A stretch of 64,000 nt of DNA, taken from assembly GCF_913777625.1 (NCBI RefSeq), contig NZ_CAJYTI010000027.1, positions 62,001-126,000 of the forward strand. The letters are read 5' to 3'. How positions within the stretch are numbered: the stretch's first letter is position 1; each line of letters begins with the position of its first letter. The notes below the pieces were generated by a model. That model did no database searches. It was not told the origin of the DNA and was given only the letters and a program-made list of their open reading frames with translations. This document shows, piece after piece, positions 52,378 to 59,806 of the stretch. Made by a program: the position numbers and the translations under genes. The DNA comes from an uncultured Sphingomonas sp. GTDB lineage: Bacteria; Pseudomonadota; Alphaproteobacteria; Sphingomonadales; Sphingomonadaceae.

Positions 52378-53904
52378 ATGAACCCCGAGCGGCGGATCCT
52401 GATCCTGGGCGGCGGCACCGCGGGCTGGCTGACTGCGGCCTATCTCGCCCGCTATCTCGACATCGCCCATCAGGCACGCTTCGCGATCACCGTGCTGGAA
52501 TCGCCCGCGCTCGGCATCGTCGGCGTTGGGGAGGGCGGCTTCCCGACGATCCGCGAGACGCTGCAGTTCCTCGGAATCGACGAGCGGGCGTTCGTGCGCA
52601 CCGCCAGCGCAACCTTCAAGCAGGGCATCCGCTTCGACGACTGGCTGCATGCGCCCCGCGCCGACGGTACGCGCCACCAGTTCCTCCACCCGTTCGAGGC
52701 GCCGTTCCACACCGAAGGCGCCGGGCTGGTGCCCTATTGGCTGCTCCAGCCCGAGGCGACGCGCGCGCCCTTCGCCGAGGCGATGACCATCCAGAACCGC
52801 GTCGCCGCGCGCGGCCGCGCCCCCAAGCGCGCCGAGGAGGCGGGGTTCGGGGGCCCGCTCACCTATGCCTATCATTTCGATGCGGTGCGGCTGGCGCAGC
52901 TGCTGCGCGACCGGGCGATCGAACTCGGTGTCACCCATCTCGAAGACGAGGCGTTCGACGCGCATGTCGATGCCGTGGGCGCGATCGACTGGATCGAGAC
53001 GCGCGAGCATGGCGGCCTCACTGCCGATCTCTACATCGATTGCTCGGGGTTCGAGGCGGCGCTGATCGGCAAGGCGCTGGGCGCGCCCTTCACCTCGGTG
53101 CGGCACCAGCTGTTCACCGACCGTGCGCTGGCCTGCAAGCTGCCCCATGTAGACCCCGAGGCGCCGATCGCGACCACCACGGTTGCCGCTGCGCACGAAG
53201 CCGGCTGGACCTGGGACATCGGGCTGCAGCATGCGCGTGGCATCGGCTGCGTTTATTCTTCGGCCCATCTCGACGATGCGCGGGCGGCGGAGATCCTTGA
53301 CGCGCATCTCGGCGGCGCGGCGCACGAGGCGCGGCTGATCCGCTTCGAGCCAGGCTATCGGCGCACGCCCTGGGTGAAGAACTGCGTCGCGGTGGGCCTG
53401 TCGGGCGGGTTTCTCGAGCCGCTCGAAGCGACGGGCGTGGTGCTGATCGAAGCGGCCGCGGCGATGATCGCCGAGCTGTTTCCCCATGCCGGCCCGGTCG
53501 ATTCGCCGGCCGCGCGGTTCAACGCGCTGATGACCGCGCGCTACGAGCGGATCGTCGACTTCCTCAAGCTCCATTACTGCCTGAGCCGGCGCGAGGAGCC
53601 CTTCTGGCAGGACAATCGCGATCCCGCCTCGATCCCGGACACGCTCAAGGCGCTGCTCGATCAGTGGCGCCACCGCCCGCCGAGCCGGTTCGACTTCCTG
53701 CTCGACGTCGAGAGCTTCGCCTTCTTCAACTATCAGTACATCCTTTACGGGATGGACTTCCGCACCGATCTGTCCGGCGCGCGTGCGGGCTTCCCGCATG
53801 CCGAAGCGGCCGAGCGCCAGTTCGCCCGCATCCGCAGCTTCGGCGATCAGGCAGTGGCGGATCTGCCCGGCCACCGCGAGCTGATCCGCCAGCTGGTCGG
53901 CTGA
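52378..53904 (+). CDS. Flavin-dependent tryptophan-halogenase family protein
   Basis: A 508-residue FAD enzyme of the tryptophan halogenase family. FAD loop GGGTAGWLTA (residues 11-20), GVGEGGFPT, the lysine Lys81 (TFKQGIRFDDW) that matches the halamine lysine of PrnA, and Glu350 in EPLEATG are present. The signature WxWxIP reads GWTWDIG (Trp277, Trp279, Gly282), and the residue next to Glu350 is Ala351 rather than Ser. These deviations leave halogenation activity uncertain; many sphingomonad members have unknown substrates. The ATG at 52378 follows AAGGAG. No other secondary-metabolite genes are nearby. Confidence 0.88.
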   Translation: MNPERRILILGGGTAGWLTAAYLARYLDIAHQARFAITVLESPALGIVGVGEGGFPTIRETLQFLGIDERAFVRTASATFKQGIRFDDWLHAPRADGTRHQFLHPFEAPFHTEGAGLVPYWLLQPEATRAPFAEAMTIQNRVAARGRAPKRAEEAGFGGPLTYAYHFDAVRLAQLLRDRAIELGVTHLEDEAFDAHVDAVGAIDWIETREHGGLTADLYIDCSGFEAALIGKALGAPFTSVRHQLFTDRALACKLPHVDPEAPIATTTVAAAHEAGWTWDIGLQHARGIGCVYSSAHLDDARAAEILDAHLGGAAHEARLIRFEPGYRRTPWVKNCVAVGLSGGFLEPLEATGVVLIEAAAAMIAELFPHAGPVDSPAARFNALMTARYERIVDFLKLHYCLSRREEPFWQDNRDPASIPDTLKALLDQWRHRPPSRFDFLLDVESFAFFNYQYILYGMDFRTDLSGARAGFPHAEAAERQFARIRSFGDQAVADLPGHRELIRQLVG

Positions 53905-53907
53905 GCG

Positions 53908-55272
53908 TCAGACGGTCGCGAGCTGGCCGTCGATCGCTTCCAGCTCGCCACTCTCGCGCGCCTTGCGGCCATAGACCGCCTCGAACAGCGGAGTCGCCAT
54001 CACTGTGGTGACGATCGCCATCAGCACCAGCATCGAGAAAAGCGTCGGGCCGATGATGCCCTTCTGCAGCCCGATATTGATGATGATGAGCTCCATGAGC
54101 CCGCGCGAATTCATCAGCGCGCCGATGCCGAGCGCGGTGCGATTGTCCTCGCCGGCCACCCGCGCCGCCGCCCAGCAGGCGCCGAACTTGGCGAGCACCG
54201 ACACTGCCAGGATGCCCAGCGCGATCAGCAGCAGCGCCGGCGAATTGACCATGTCCATCCGCGTGTTCAGCCCCGAATAGGTGAAGAACATCGGCAGCAG
54301 GAGCACGACCGCGAGCGGCTCCACCTTGCGCTTGAGTTCGGTGACGAACAGCCCGCGCGGCATGCACACGCCCATCAGGAAGCCACCGAAGATCGCATGG
54401 ATGCCGATCGCGTCCATGAAGAAGGCGGACATGCAGAACAGCATCATGGTGACCGCCAGCATGGCAGTGCTCATCTCGCCGCGCGCCTCGACGATGCGGC
54501 CGAGCGGTGCGAGCAGGCGTCGGCCGAACAGCAGCATGAAGCCGGCATAGAGCAGCGCCCCGCCGATCGCGAGCACCGCCACCCCGGCACCGGCACCGAA
54601 GGTGGCCAGCACCAGCGCCAGCACGCACCACGAGGCGGCATCGTCGAACGCGCCTGCGGTCAGCGACAGCGTGCCGAGCGCCGAATTGGCAAGGCCGCGC
54701 TCGTTGATGATGCGCGCCAGCATCGGGAAGGCGGTGAGCGCGATGCACGCGCCCATGAACAGCGTGGCATTGGCCTGGCTGATGCCGGCGGTGAACAGCC
54801 CCGGCACGGTCAGCAGATAGGGGGTGATCAGTGCCGCGAGCAGGAACGGTGCGGCGATCCCGGCGGCGGAGACCCCCGCTGCGCTCTTCGCCTTGGACTT
54901 GAAATGGTCGAGCCGCAGCGTCAGTCCGACCATGAACATGTAGAGCCCGACGCCTAGCTGCGCGCCGGCATAGAGGACACTGCGTGTTTCCCTGGGGAAA
55001 ATCGCCAGCTGCAGATCGGGGAAGAACAGGCCGAGCAGCGAGGGGCCGAGCACCACGCCCGCGATCATCTCGCCGACCACCTGCGGCTGCTTCAGGAACT
55101 TCTGCCCCGCCCAGCCGACGACGCGGCAGGCGAGCAGGATGATCGCCAGCTGCAGGAAGAAGTGGATGCTGAAATCGCCTGGCGCATAGGTCTTGGCGGC
55201 GTGCACGGCCGGGCCGTGCGGGTTCAGGACATCGGTGAGCGCGTGCCAGGCGCCGATCAACAGCTCGTTCAT
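53908..55272 (-). CDS. CPA2-type cation:proton antiporter
   Basis: A 454-residue membrane protein with about 12 hydrophobic segments and the CPA2 patterns VVGEMIAGVVLGPSLLG (about residues 66-82), AFPMLARIINERGLANSALG and TAGAFDDAASW (the paired-acid motif of the ion site), and GALMNSRGLMELI near 395. It exchanges Na+ or K+ for H+ at the inner membrane. No C-terminal nucleotide-binding (TrkA-N) domain is present. The ATG at 55272 follows GAGGGGAATT. It is convergent with the halogenase gene. Confidence 0.92.
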   Translation of the reverse strand: MNELLIGAWHALTDVLNPHGPAVHAAKTYAPGDFSIHFFLQLAIILLACRVVGWAGQKFLKQPQVVGEMIAGVVLGPSLLGLFFPDLQLAIFPRETRSVLYAGAQLGVGLYMFMVGLTLRLDHFKSKAKSAAGVSAAGIAAPFLLAALITPYLLTVPGLFTAGISQANATLFMGACIALTAFPMLARIINERGLANSALGTLSLTAGAFDDAASWCVLALVLATFGAGAGVAVLAIGGALLYAGFMLLFGRRLLAPLGRIVEARGEMSTAMLAVTMMLFCMSAFFMDAIGIHAIFGGFLMGVCMPRGLFVTELKRKVEPLAVVLLLPMFFTYSGLNTRMDMVNSPALLLIALGILAVSVLAKFGACWAAARVAGEDNRTALGIGALMNSRGLMELIIINIGLQKGIIGPTLFSMLVLMAIVTTVMATPLFEAVYGRKARESGELEAIDGQLATV

Positions 55273-55416
55273 GCAATTCCCCTCGTGCGCCCGGCATCTG
55301 CTGCGCCGGCGCGGGCCTCTAGGGAGCGCGTCGGCCGGGCTTCGACAAGGGGCGATGCGCGGCAGCCCTGCACTTTTCCAGGGCAGGCCGTCGAAGTGTT
55401 GCCGTGGCTCCACAAG

Positions 55417-55441
55417 GTAGGTACGTACCTACGCTATAGCG
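55417..55441. promoter_or_regulatory. Palindromic operator candidate of toxin-antitoxin pair
   Basis: GTAGGTACGTACCTAC (55417-55432) is a perfect 16-base palindrome, immediately followed by the 10-base palindrome CGCTATAGCG (55432-55441). They lie 38-53 bases before the antitoxin ATG, where autoregulatory sites of Phd/YefM-type antitoxins normally occur. The rest of 55273-55469 shows no gene. Confidence 0.65.
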
Positions 55442-55469
55442 CTACCATTTCGGCATCGGAGCCCGGGTG

Positions 55470-55688
55470 ATGAAGGTCCTCACCAGCCGCGAATTCAACC
55501 AGGACGTCAGCGCCGCGAAGCGATTCGCCCGGACCGAGCCGGTGTTCATCACCGATCGCGGCAAGCCCACCCATGTGCTGATGAGCATCGCCAGCTTCCG
55601 CGCCTTCAGCGGCGAGCGCGAAAGCATCGTCGATGCGCTGGCGGCGGCGCCGCCGTTCGACGTCGATCTTCAGCCGGGCCGCTGGTGA
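55470..55688 (+). CDS. Phd/YefM-type antitoxin
   Basis: A 72-residue antitoxin. The N-terminal DNA-binding region MKVLTSREFNQDVSAAKRFA, then EPVFITDRGKPTHVLMSI, is typical of Phd/YefM-fold proteins; the acidic/hydrophobic C-terminus (FDVDLQPGRW) would block the toxin. The ATG at 55470 has GGAG 8 bases upstream; a GTG three bases earlier is possible. It directly precedes the toxin gene with no gap, and a strong palindrome upstream fits autoregulation. Confidence 0.88.
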   Translation: MKVLTSREFNQDVSAAKRFARTEPVFITDRGKPTHVLMSIASFRAFSGERESIVDALAAAPPFDVDLQPGRW

Positions 55689-56177
55689 ATGTACCTGCTC
55701 GATACCGCCGTGCTGCTCGATCTGCGCAAGGCACGCAGCGGCGGCGCAGATCCGAAGCTTGCCGCCTGGGCAGGCGGGGTGGACCGCGAGCAGCTGTTCG
55801 TATCGACGCTGGCGCTGGCCGAGATCGAGGCGCTTGCCGCACAGGCGCCGCGCGGGGAGGGCGCGAGTGCGATCCGCCGATGGATCGACGACCAGCTCGT
55901 TCCCGCGTTCGGCGCGCATCTCCTCCCGGTGGACGTCGCGGTAGCGCGGCGACGGGGGCAGCTGGGGCTGGTCAGCGATCGCCACGCGCTGATGGCGGCC
56001 ACCGCGCTCGAGCACGCGCTGACGCTCGTCACCTATGATTCCGCCGCCTATCGCGGCGTTCGGCTGAAGCTGTTCGACCCGCGGCGGTACGACCCGGAGG
56101 AGAGTGTGGACGATTGGCGGGCTGCCGCCCAGCGGAGCGGCCCGCTCTGGTTCCGCAACCTGTTCCTGCGCAGCTGA
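55689..56177 (+). CDS. VapC/FitB-like PIN-domain toxin
   Basis: A 162-residue PIN-domain ribonuclease. The acidic active-site residues are visible: Asp5 (LLDTAVLL), Glu45 (LALAEIEALA), Asp97 (SDRHALMAATA) and Asp117 (TYDSAAY). Such toxins cleave RNA until neutralised by their antitoxin. The start codon follows the antitoxin stop directly, and both are short and adjacent, a standard type II module. At 162 residues it is slightly longer than the usual ~130-140; the extra ~35 residues lie at the C-terminus (ESVDDWRAAAQRSGPLWFR). Confidence 0.9.
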   Translation: MYLLDTAVLLDLRKARSGGADPKLAAWAGGVDREQLFVSTLALAEIEALAAQAPRGEGASAIRRWIDDQLVPAFGAHLLPVDVAVARRRGQLGLVSDRHALMAATALEHALTLVTYDSAAYRGVRLKLFDPRRYDPEESVDDWRAAAQRSGPLWFRNLFLRS

Positions 56178-56228
56178 GGCCGTGCAACCGGCGCGGCCGC
56201 CAAGCATTTGCCTTCCAAGGGGATTTGC

Positions 56229-56477
56229 ATGGCGGACGAGAAGCAGGCGACCCTATACCGGATGGAGCTCCCGGACCATGTCTGCCCGCTCGGGCTTCGC
56301 GCCCGCGACCTGCTGCTCGAGCGCGGCTACCGGATCGACGACCGCGTCCTGCGCACGCGCGACGCGGTGGAGGCGGTGAAGGACGAGTTCGGCGTCGCCA
56401 CCATCCCGGTGATCTTCCTCGGCGACGAGCGCGTCGACGGCGCCGATGCGCTCGAACATGCCCTTGCCACGCGCTAG
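56229..56477 (+). CDS. Monothiol-type glutaredoxin family protein
   Basis: An 82-residue thioredoxin-fold protein. The active site is CPLG with the single Cys19, so a dithiol CPYC mechanism is not possible; the GVATIPVIFLGDERVDGADAL stretch gives the cis-Pro loop and glutathione-binding glycine pattern. It could act as a glutathione-dependent reductase or an adapter. The ATG at 56229 follows AAGGGG. It lies 51 bases after the toxin gene. Confidence 0.85.
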   Translation: MADEKQATLYRMELPDHVCPLGLRARDLLLERGYRIDDRVLRTRDAVEAVKDEFGVATIPVIFLGDERVDGADALEHALATR

Positions 56478-56639
56478 GCGGTTCTCCGAGGAAGCGATTG
56501 TCGCGTCCGATGCTTTCTTGGGGGATCTGCCGGCATGCTCGGTTCACCTCACCCGCGTTACTGCGTCGGAACAAAGCGGCATGTCGTTGATTTTCGCTCG
56601 CAACGTTTCTCGACTGTACCAACGTAAAGGGCAATGACG

Positions 56640-56909
56640 ATGAAGAAGATGCTCGTGCTCGGCGCCGCTGCCGGCCTTATCGCGCTTTCGGCGTGCAACA
56701 ATACCCCGCGCGAACAGGCGGCCGACAATATCGAGGCGAACGCCGACGCGCGCGCCGACAACATCGAAGCGATGGCCAGCAACGCCACCACCGATGCGGC
56801 GAAGGACAACCTGGAAAACAAGGCGGATGCCGTTCGCGACCAGGGCAAGGCGGAAGCCAAGGACATGCGCACGCACGACGCGGACACCAATCTGCACAAC
56901 GGCATGTAA
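56640..56909 (+). CDS. Small predicted lipoprotein
   Basis: An 89-residue protein with the lipoprotein signal MKKMLVLGAAAGLIALSAC and a charged, alanine/asparagine-rich helical body (DNIEANADARADNIEAM and similar repeats of ADNIEA). It resembles short outer-membrane-tethered proteins of unknown function. The ATG at 56640 has AAAGGG at the proper distance; the ATG at 56634 is too near it. A strong terminator follows 46 bases downstream, so the gene is a free-standing, possibly highly expressed unit. In 56478-56633 no gene is seen. Confidence 0.8.
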   Translation: MKKMLVLGAAAGLIALSACNNTPREQAADNIEANADARADNIEAMASNATTDAAKDNLENKADAVRDQGKAEAKDMRTHDADTNLHNGM

Positions 56910-56954
56910 TTGCCGCGCACACGTCCGCCGTAGCCGCGGACATCTGCGACCGGG

Positions 56955-56983
56955 AAGGCGCTCGCTTCGGCGGGCGCCTTTTT
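56955..56983 (+). terminator. Rho-independent terminator with UUCG loop
   Basis: AAGGCGCTCGC - TTCG - GCGGGCGCCTT forms an 11-bp stem (one G-U pair) closed by a UUCG tetraloop and followed by a T-run (TTTTT counting stem ends). It is 45 bases after the small lipoprotein stop, a near-ideal intrinsic terminator. Confidence 0.93.
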
Positions 56984-57261
56984 GCGTGCGCCAGCGGATC
57001 TGCCCGCTTTCCCTTTGGGACAGGCCGGCGGCCAGTCGGCAACGGCGCGGGGAAAGAACAGTGCCGCAGGGGAACACCGATCTATCAGTGACTTGTAAAA
57101 TATACTCCGAGATAAGGTCTGGAACTGCGCGTCCGTGACGAACCCGGAGCATAGGTTGTAAAGCGTTCCGCAAAAGTACCTAAGTTTCCCCCACATGCAA
57201 AAGCTCGAATATAGTGAATATGAGCGCTCTCATCAAAGAGAGCATGATTGGGAGGAAAGCG
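56984..57261 (+). promoter_or_regulatory. AT-rich upstream region of TonB receptor gene
   Basis: About 280 bases without a convincing gene. The stretch 57085-57250 is clearly richer in A/T than the rest of the window (for example GTAAAATATACTCC and CGAATATAGTGAATATG), which marks a promoter region. TATAGT at 57210-57215 is a possible -10 box without a clear -35. Short frames at its end (from 57214) belong to alternative starts of the receptor. Confidence 0.5.
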
Positions 57262-59748
57262 GTGAGTATCGATCCCCGTATGATCCGTAGCGGACGCATG
57301 GCCCTGATCGGCGCGCTGTTGGTGTCAACTTCCGCGCCGGCGTTCGCGCAGGAGGAGCACAAGAAGGCGGAGGCCGAAAACTCCGCAGAGATCGTCGTCA
57401 CTGCCGTCGCGCGCGGCCGGGATCGTCTCGATAGCGCCATTTCCACCAGCTCGCTCAAGAGCGACGACATCCAGAAGGCAGCGCCGCGATCGGTCGCGGA
57501 GATTTTCCGCAGTCTGCCGGGCATCCGTTCGGAAAGCTCGGGCGGCGAGGGCAATGCCAATATCTCGATCCGAGGCCTACCGATCGCGTCGGGCGGCGCC
57601 AAGTTCCTGCAGTTGCAGGAAGACGGGCTGCCCGTGCTCGAGTTCGGCGACATCACCTTCGGTAACGCAGACATCTTCCTGCGCGCGGACCTGAACCTGG
57701 CACAGGTGGAGTCGATCCGCGGTGGCTCGGCCTCCACCTTCGCGTCGAACTCGCCCGGCGGCGTGATCAACATGATTTCGAAGACCGGCGAGACCGAAGG
57801 CGGCGCGGTGCAGGCGAGCACCGGTCTCGACTACAAGGACTATCGCCTCGACTTCGATTACGGCGCGAAGCTCACCGACAGCGTGCGCTTCCACATGGGC
57901 GGCTTCTACCGCCAGGGCACCGGCCCGCGCCGCATCGGCTATGACGGCAACAAGGGCGGCCAGTTCAAGTTCAACGTCACCAAGGAATTCACCGGCGGGC
58001 ATATCCGCCTCTACGGCAAGTTCCTCGACGATAGCGCCGTCGGCTATCTGCCGATGCCGGTGCGCGTGAGCGGCACCAACGCCAACCCGGTCTATCAGGA
58101 TCTGGCCAGTTTCCGCTCGAACCGCGACCAGCTGCTGACGCCAAACTTCACCCGCAACGTGACGCTGGACGGCAACAACAATCTGGTGACCGACGACGTC
58201 CGCGACGGCCAGCACCCGCTGGTCAAGGCGATCGGGTTCGAGGCGGAGACGCTGCTCGCCGGCTGGACGGTGACCGATCGCTTCCGCTTCTCCGACATCT
58301 CCGGTCGGTTCATCTCGAACTTCCCGGCCAATGTCGATGCTGCCGGCACCATCGCCACGGCGATGGGCGGGGCGGGGGCGACGCTCTCCTATGCCAACGG
58401 CCCCAATGCGGGTCAAGCGATCACCAATCCGGCTGCGTTGAACGGCAACGGCCTGCTCGCGCAGCTCGTGGTATTCGACACCAAGCTCAACAGCCTCAAC
58501 AACGTCACCAACGATCTGCGCGCCAGCCGAGTCTATGAGCTCGGCCGCGGCAAGCTCACCGCCACCGCCGGCTTCTACAAGTCGCGCCAGACGATCGATA
58601 CCGACTGGCTATGGACCTCCATCCTGATGGATGTGCGCGGCGGCGGCCAGGCAGCGCTGGTCAATGTGCGCCGCGCCGGCGGCACGGCCGTCACGCAGGA
58701 CGGGTTCTACGGCTATGGCGCGGCCTATTTCGGCGGATGCTGTCGGCGCAGTTACCGCGTCGACTACAATGTCAACGCGCCCTTCGCCTCGCTCAACTAC
58801 CAGCAGGGGAAGATCTCGGTCGGCGCCAGCCTCCGCTACGACTTCGGCGACGCGGGCGGCTCGATCGCCGGTGCTGATCTCGGCGGGAACCGGGTGGGCA
58901 CGACCAGCCGCGACATCAACGGCGACGGGGTGATCTCCGATGCGGAGACGCGGGTGGCGGTGATCCCGCTCACCAGCCCGGCCCCGGTCAACTACAGCTA
59001 TCATTACTGGAGCTATTCGACCGGCATCAACTACCGCTTCGTCGACTATATGTCGGTCTTCGCCCGCTACAGCCGCGGCGCACGCGCCAATGCCGATCGT
59101 CTGCTGTTCGGCCCTGCAGTCAGCACCACCGACGGCCATCTGGTCAGCCGTTCGGCGGCGGTCGATTTCGTCAACCAGGCCGAGCTGGGCGCTAAATATC
59201 GCCGCGGCGGGCTGACGCTCAACCTCACCGGTTTCTGGGCGCGCACCGAGGAGCAGAATTACGAGGCGACGCGCCAGGTGTTCATCGATCGCACCTACCG
59301 CGCCTACGGCCTCGAATTTGACGGCGGCTATCGCAACGGCCCGTTCAGCCTGATGACCGGCGCCACCTGGACCCATTCGCGGATCGTTGCGGACGCGCTG
59401 AACCCCGGCGTGGTCGGCAACACCCCGCGGCGCCAGGCGCAGCTGATCTTCCAGGCGACCCCGCAAGTTGACATCGGCCGCGCCGCCATCGGCGCCAACA
59501 TCGTCGGCACGACGAGCAGCTATGCGCAGGACAACAATCAGCTGAAGCTGCCGGGCTTCACCCAGGTCAACGCCTTCGCCCAGTTCCGGCCGATGCCGAA
59601 GCTGCTGGTGTCGCTCAACGCCAATAACCTCTTCAACGTCCGCGGCTTTACCGAGGCGGAAGAGGGGGCGATCCCGGCCAACGGCATCGTCCGTGCCCGC
59701 TCGATCAATGGCCGCACTATCAGCACCTCGGTGCGGATCGACTTCTAA
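57262..59748 (+). CDS. TonB-dependent receptor with EF-hand-like loop
   Basis: A complete receptor of 828 residues from a GTG at 57262, chosen because GGGAGGAAAGCG directly precedes it; ATG codons at 57214, 57220 and 57244 would add up to 16 residues. The signal peptide ends near APAFAQ. The TonB-box-like EIVVTAVARG, plug motifs VAEIFRSLPGIRSES, NISIRGLPI and STFASNSPGGVINMIS are present, and the chain ends RIDF. Residues 551-562 read DINGDGVISDAE, a perfect 12-residue EF-hand-type calcium loop inside the barrel region. The substrate is unknown; the M13 peptidase gene lies just downstream but on the opposite strand. Confidence 0.9.
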   Translation: MSIDPRMIRSGRMALIGALLVSTSAPAFAQEEHKKAEAENSAEIVVTAVARGRDRLDSAISTSSLKSDDIQKAAPRSVAEIFRSLPGIRSESSGGEGNANISIRGLPIASGGAKFLQLQEDGLPVLEFGDITFGNADIFLRADLNLAQVESIRGGSASTFASNSPGGVINMISKTGETEGGAVQASTGLDYKDYRLDFDYGAKLTDSVRFHMGGFYRQGTGPRRIGYDGNKGGQFKFNVTKEFTGGHIRLYGKFLDDSAVGYLPMPVRVSGTNANPVYQDLASFRSNRDQLLTPNFTRNVTLDGNNNLVTDDVRDGQHPLVKAIGFEAETLLAGWTVTDRFRFSDISGRFISNFPANVDAAGTIATAMGGAGATLSYANGPNAGQAITNPAALNGNGLLAQLVVFDTKLNSLNNVTNDLRASRVYELGRGKLTATAGFYKSRQTIDTDWLWTSILMDVRGGGQAALVNVRRAGGTAVTQDGFYGYGAAYFGGCCRRSYRVDYNVNAPFASLNYQQGKISVGASLRYDFGDAGGSIAGADLGGNRVGTTSRDINGDGVISDAETRVAVIPLTSPAPVNYSYHYWSYSTGINYRFVDYMSVFARYSRGARANADRLLFGPAVSTTDGHLVSRSAAVDFVNQAELGAKYRRGGLTLNLTGFWARTEEQNYEATRQVFIDRTYRAYGLEFDGGYRNGPFSLMTGATWTHSRIVADALNPGVVGNTPRRQAQLIFQATPQVDIGRAAIGANIVGTTSSYAQDNNQLKLPGFTQVNAFAQFRPMPKLLVSLNANNLFNVRGFTEAEEGAIPANGIVRARSINGRTISTSVRIDF

Positions 59749-59764
59749 TACCCCCCGCAGCCTC

Positions 59765-59803
59765 GCGGCCGGGAGCACGCCCTGCTCCCGGCCGCATTTT
59801 TTT
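59765..59803 (+). terminator. Rho-independent terminator of TonB receptor gene
   Basis: A perfect 13-bp stem (GCGGCCGGGAGCA / TGCTCCCGGCCGC) with a 5-base loop, followed by A and seven T residues, 17 bases after the receptor stop. On the opposite strand it lies just past the M13 gene stop and lacks a T-run, so it mainly serves the rightward gene. Confidence 0.95.
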
Positions 59804-59806
59804 GGC

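Noticed and set aside
52378..53904. Secondary-metabolite gene cluster around the halogenase
   Set aside because: The flanking genes are an alpha-galactosidase and a cation antiporter; no synthetase, transporter or tailoring genes are adjacent.
56478..56633. EcfG-type promoter using GGAAC before the small lipoprotein
   Set aside because: A GGAAC is present near 56569, but the next CGTT motifs fall at 12 and 31 bases, not the required 16-17.
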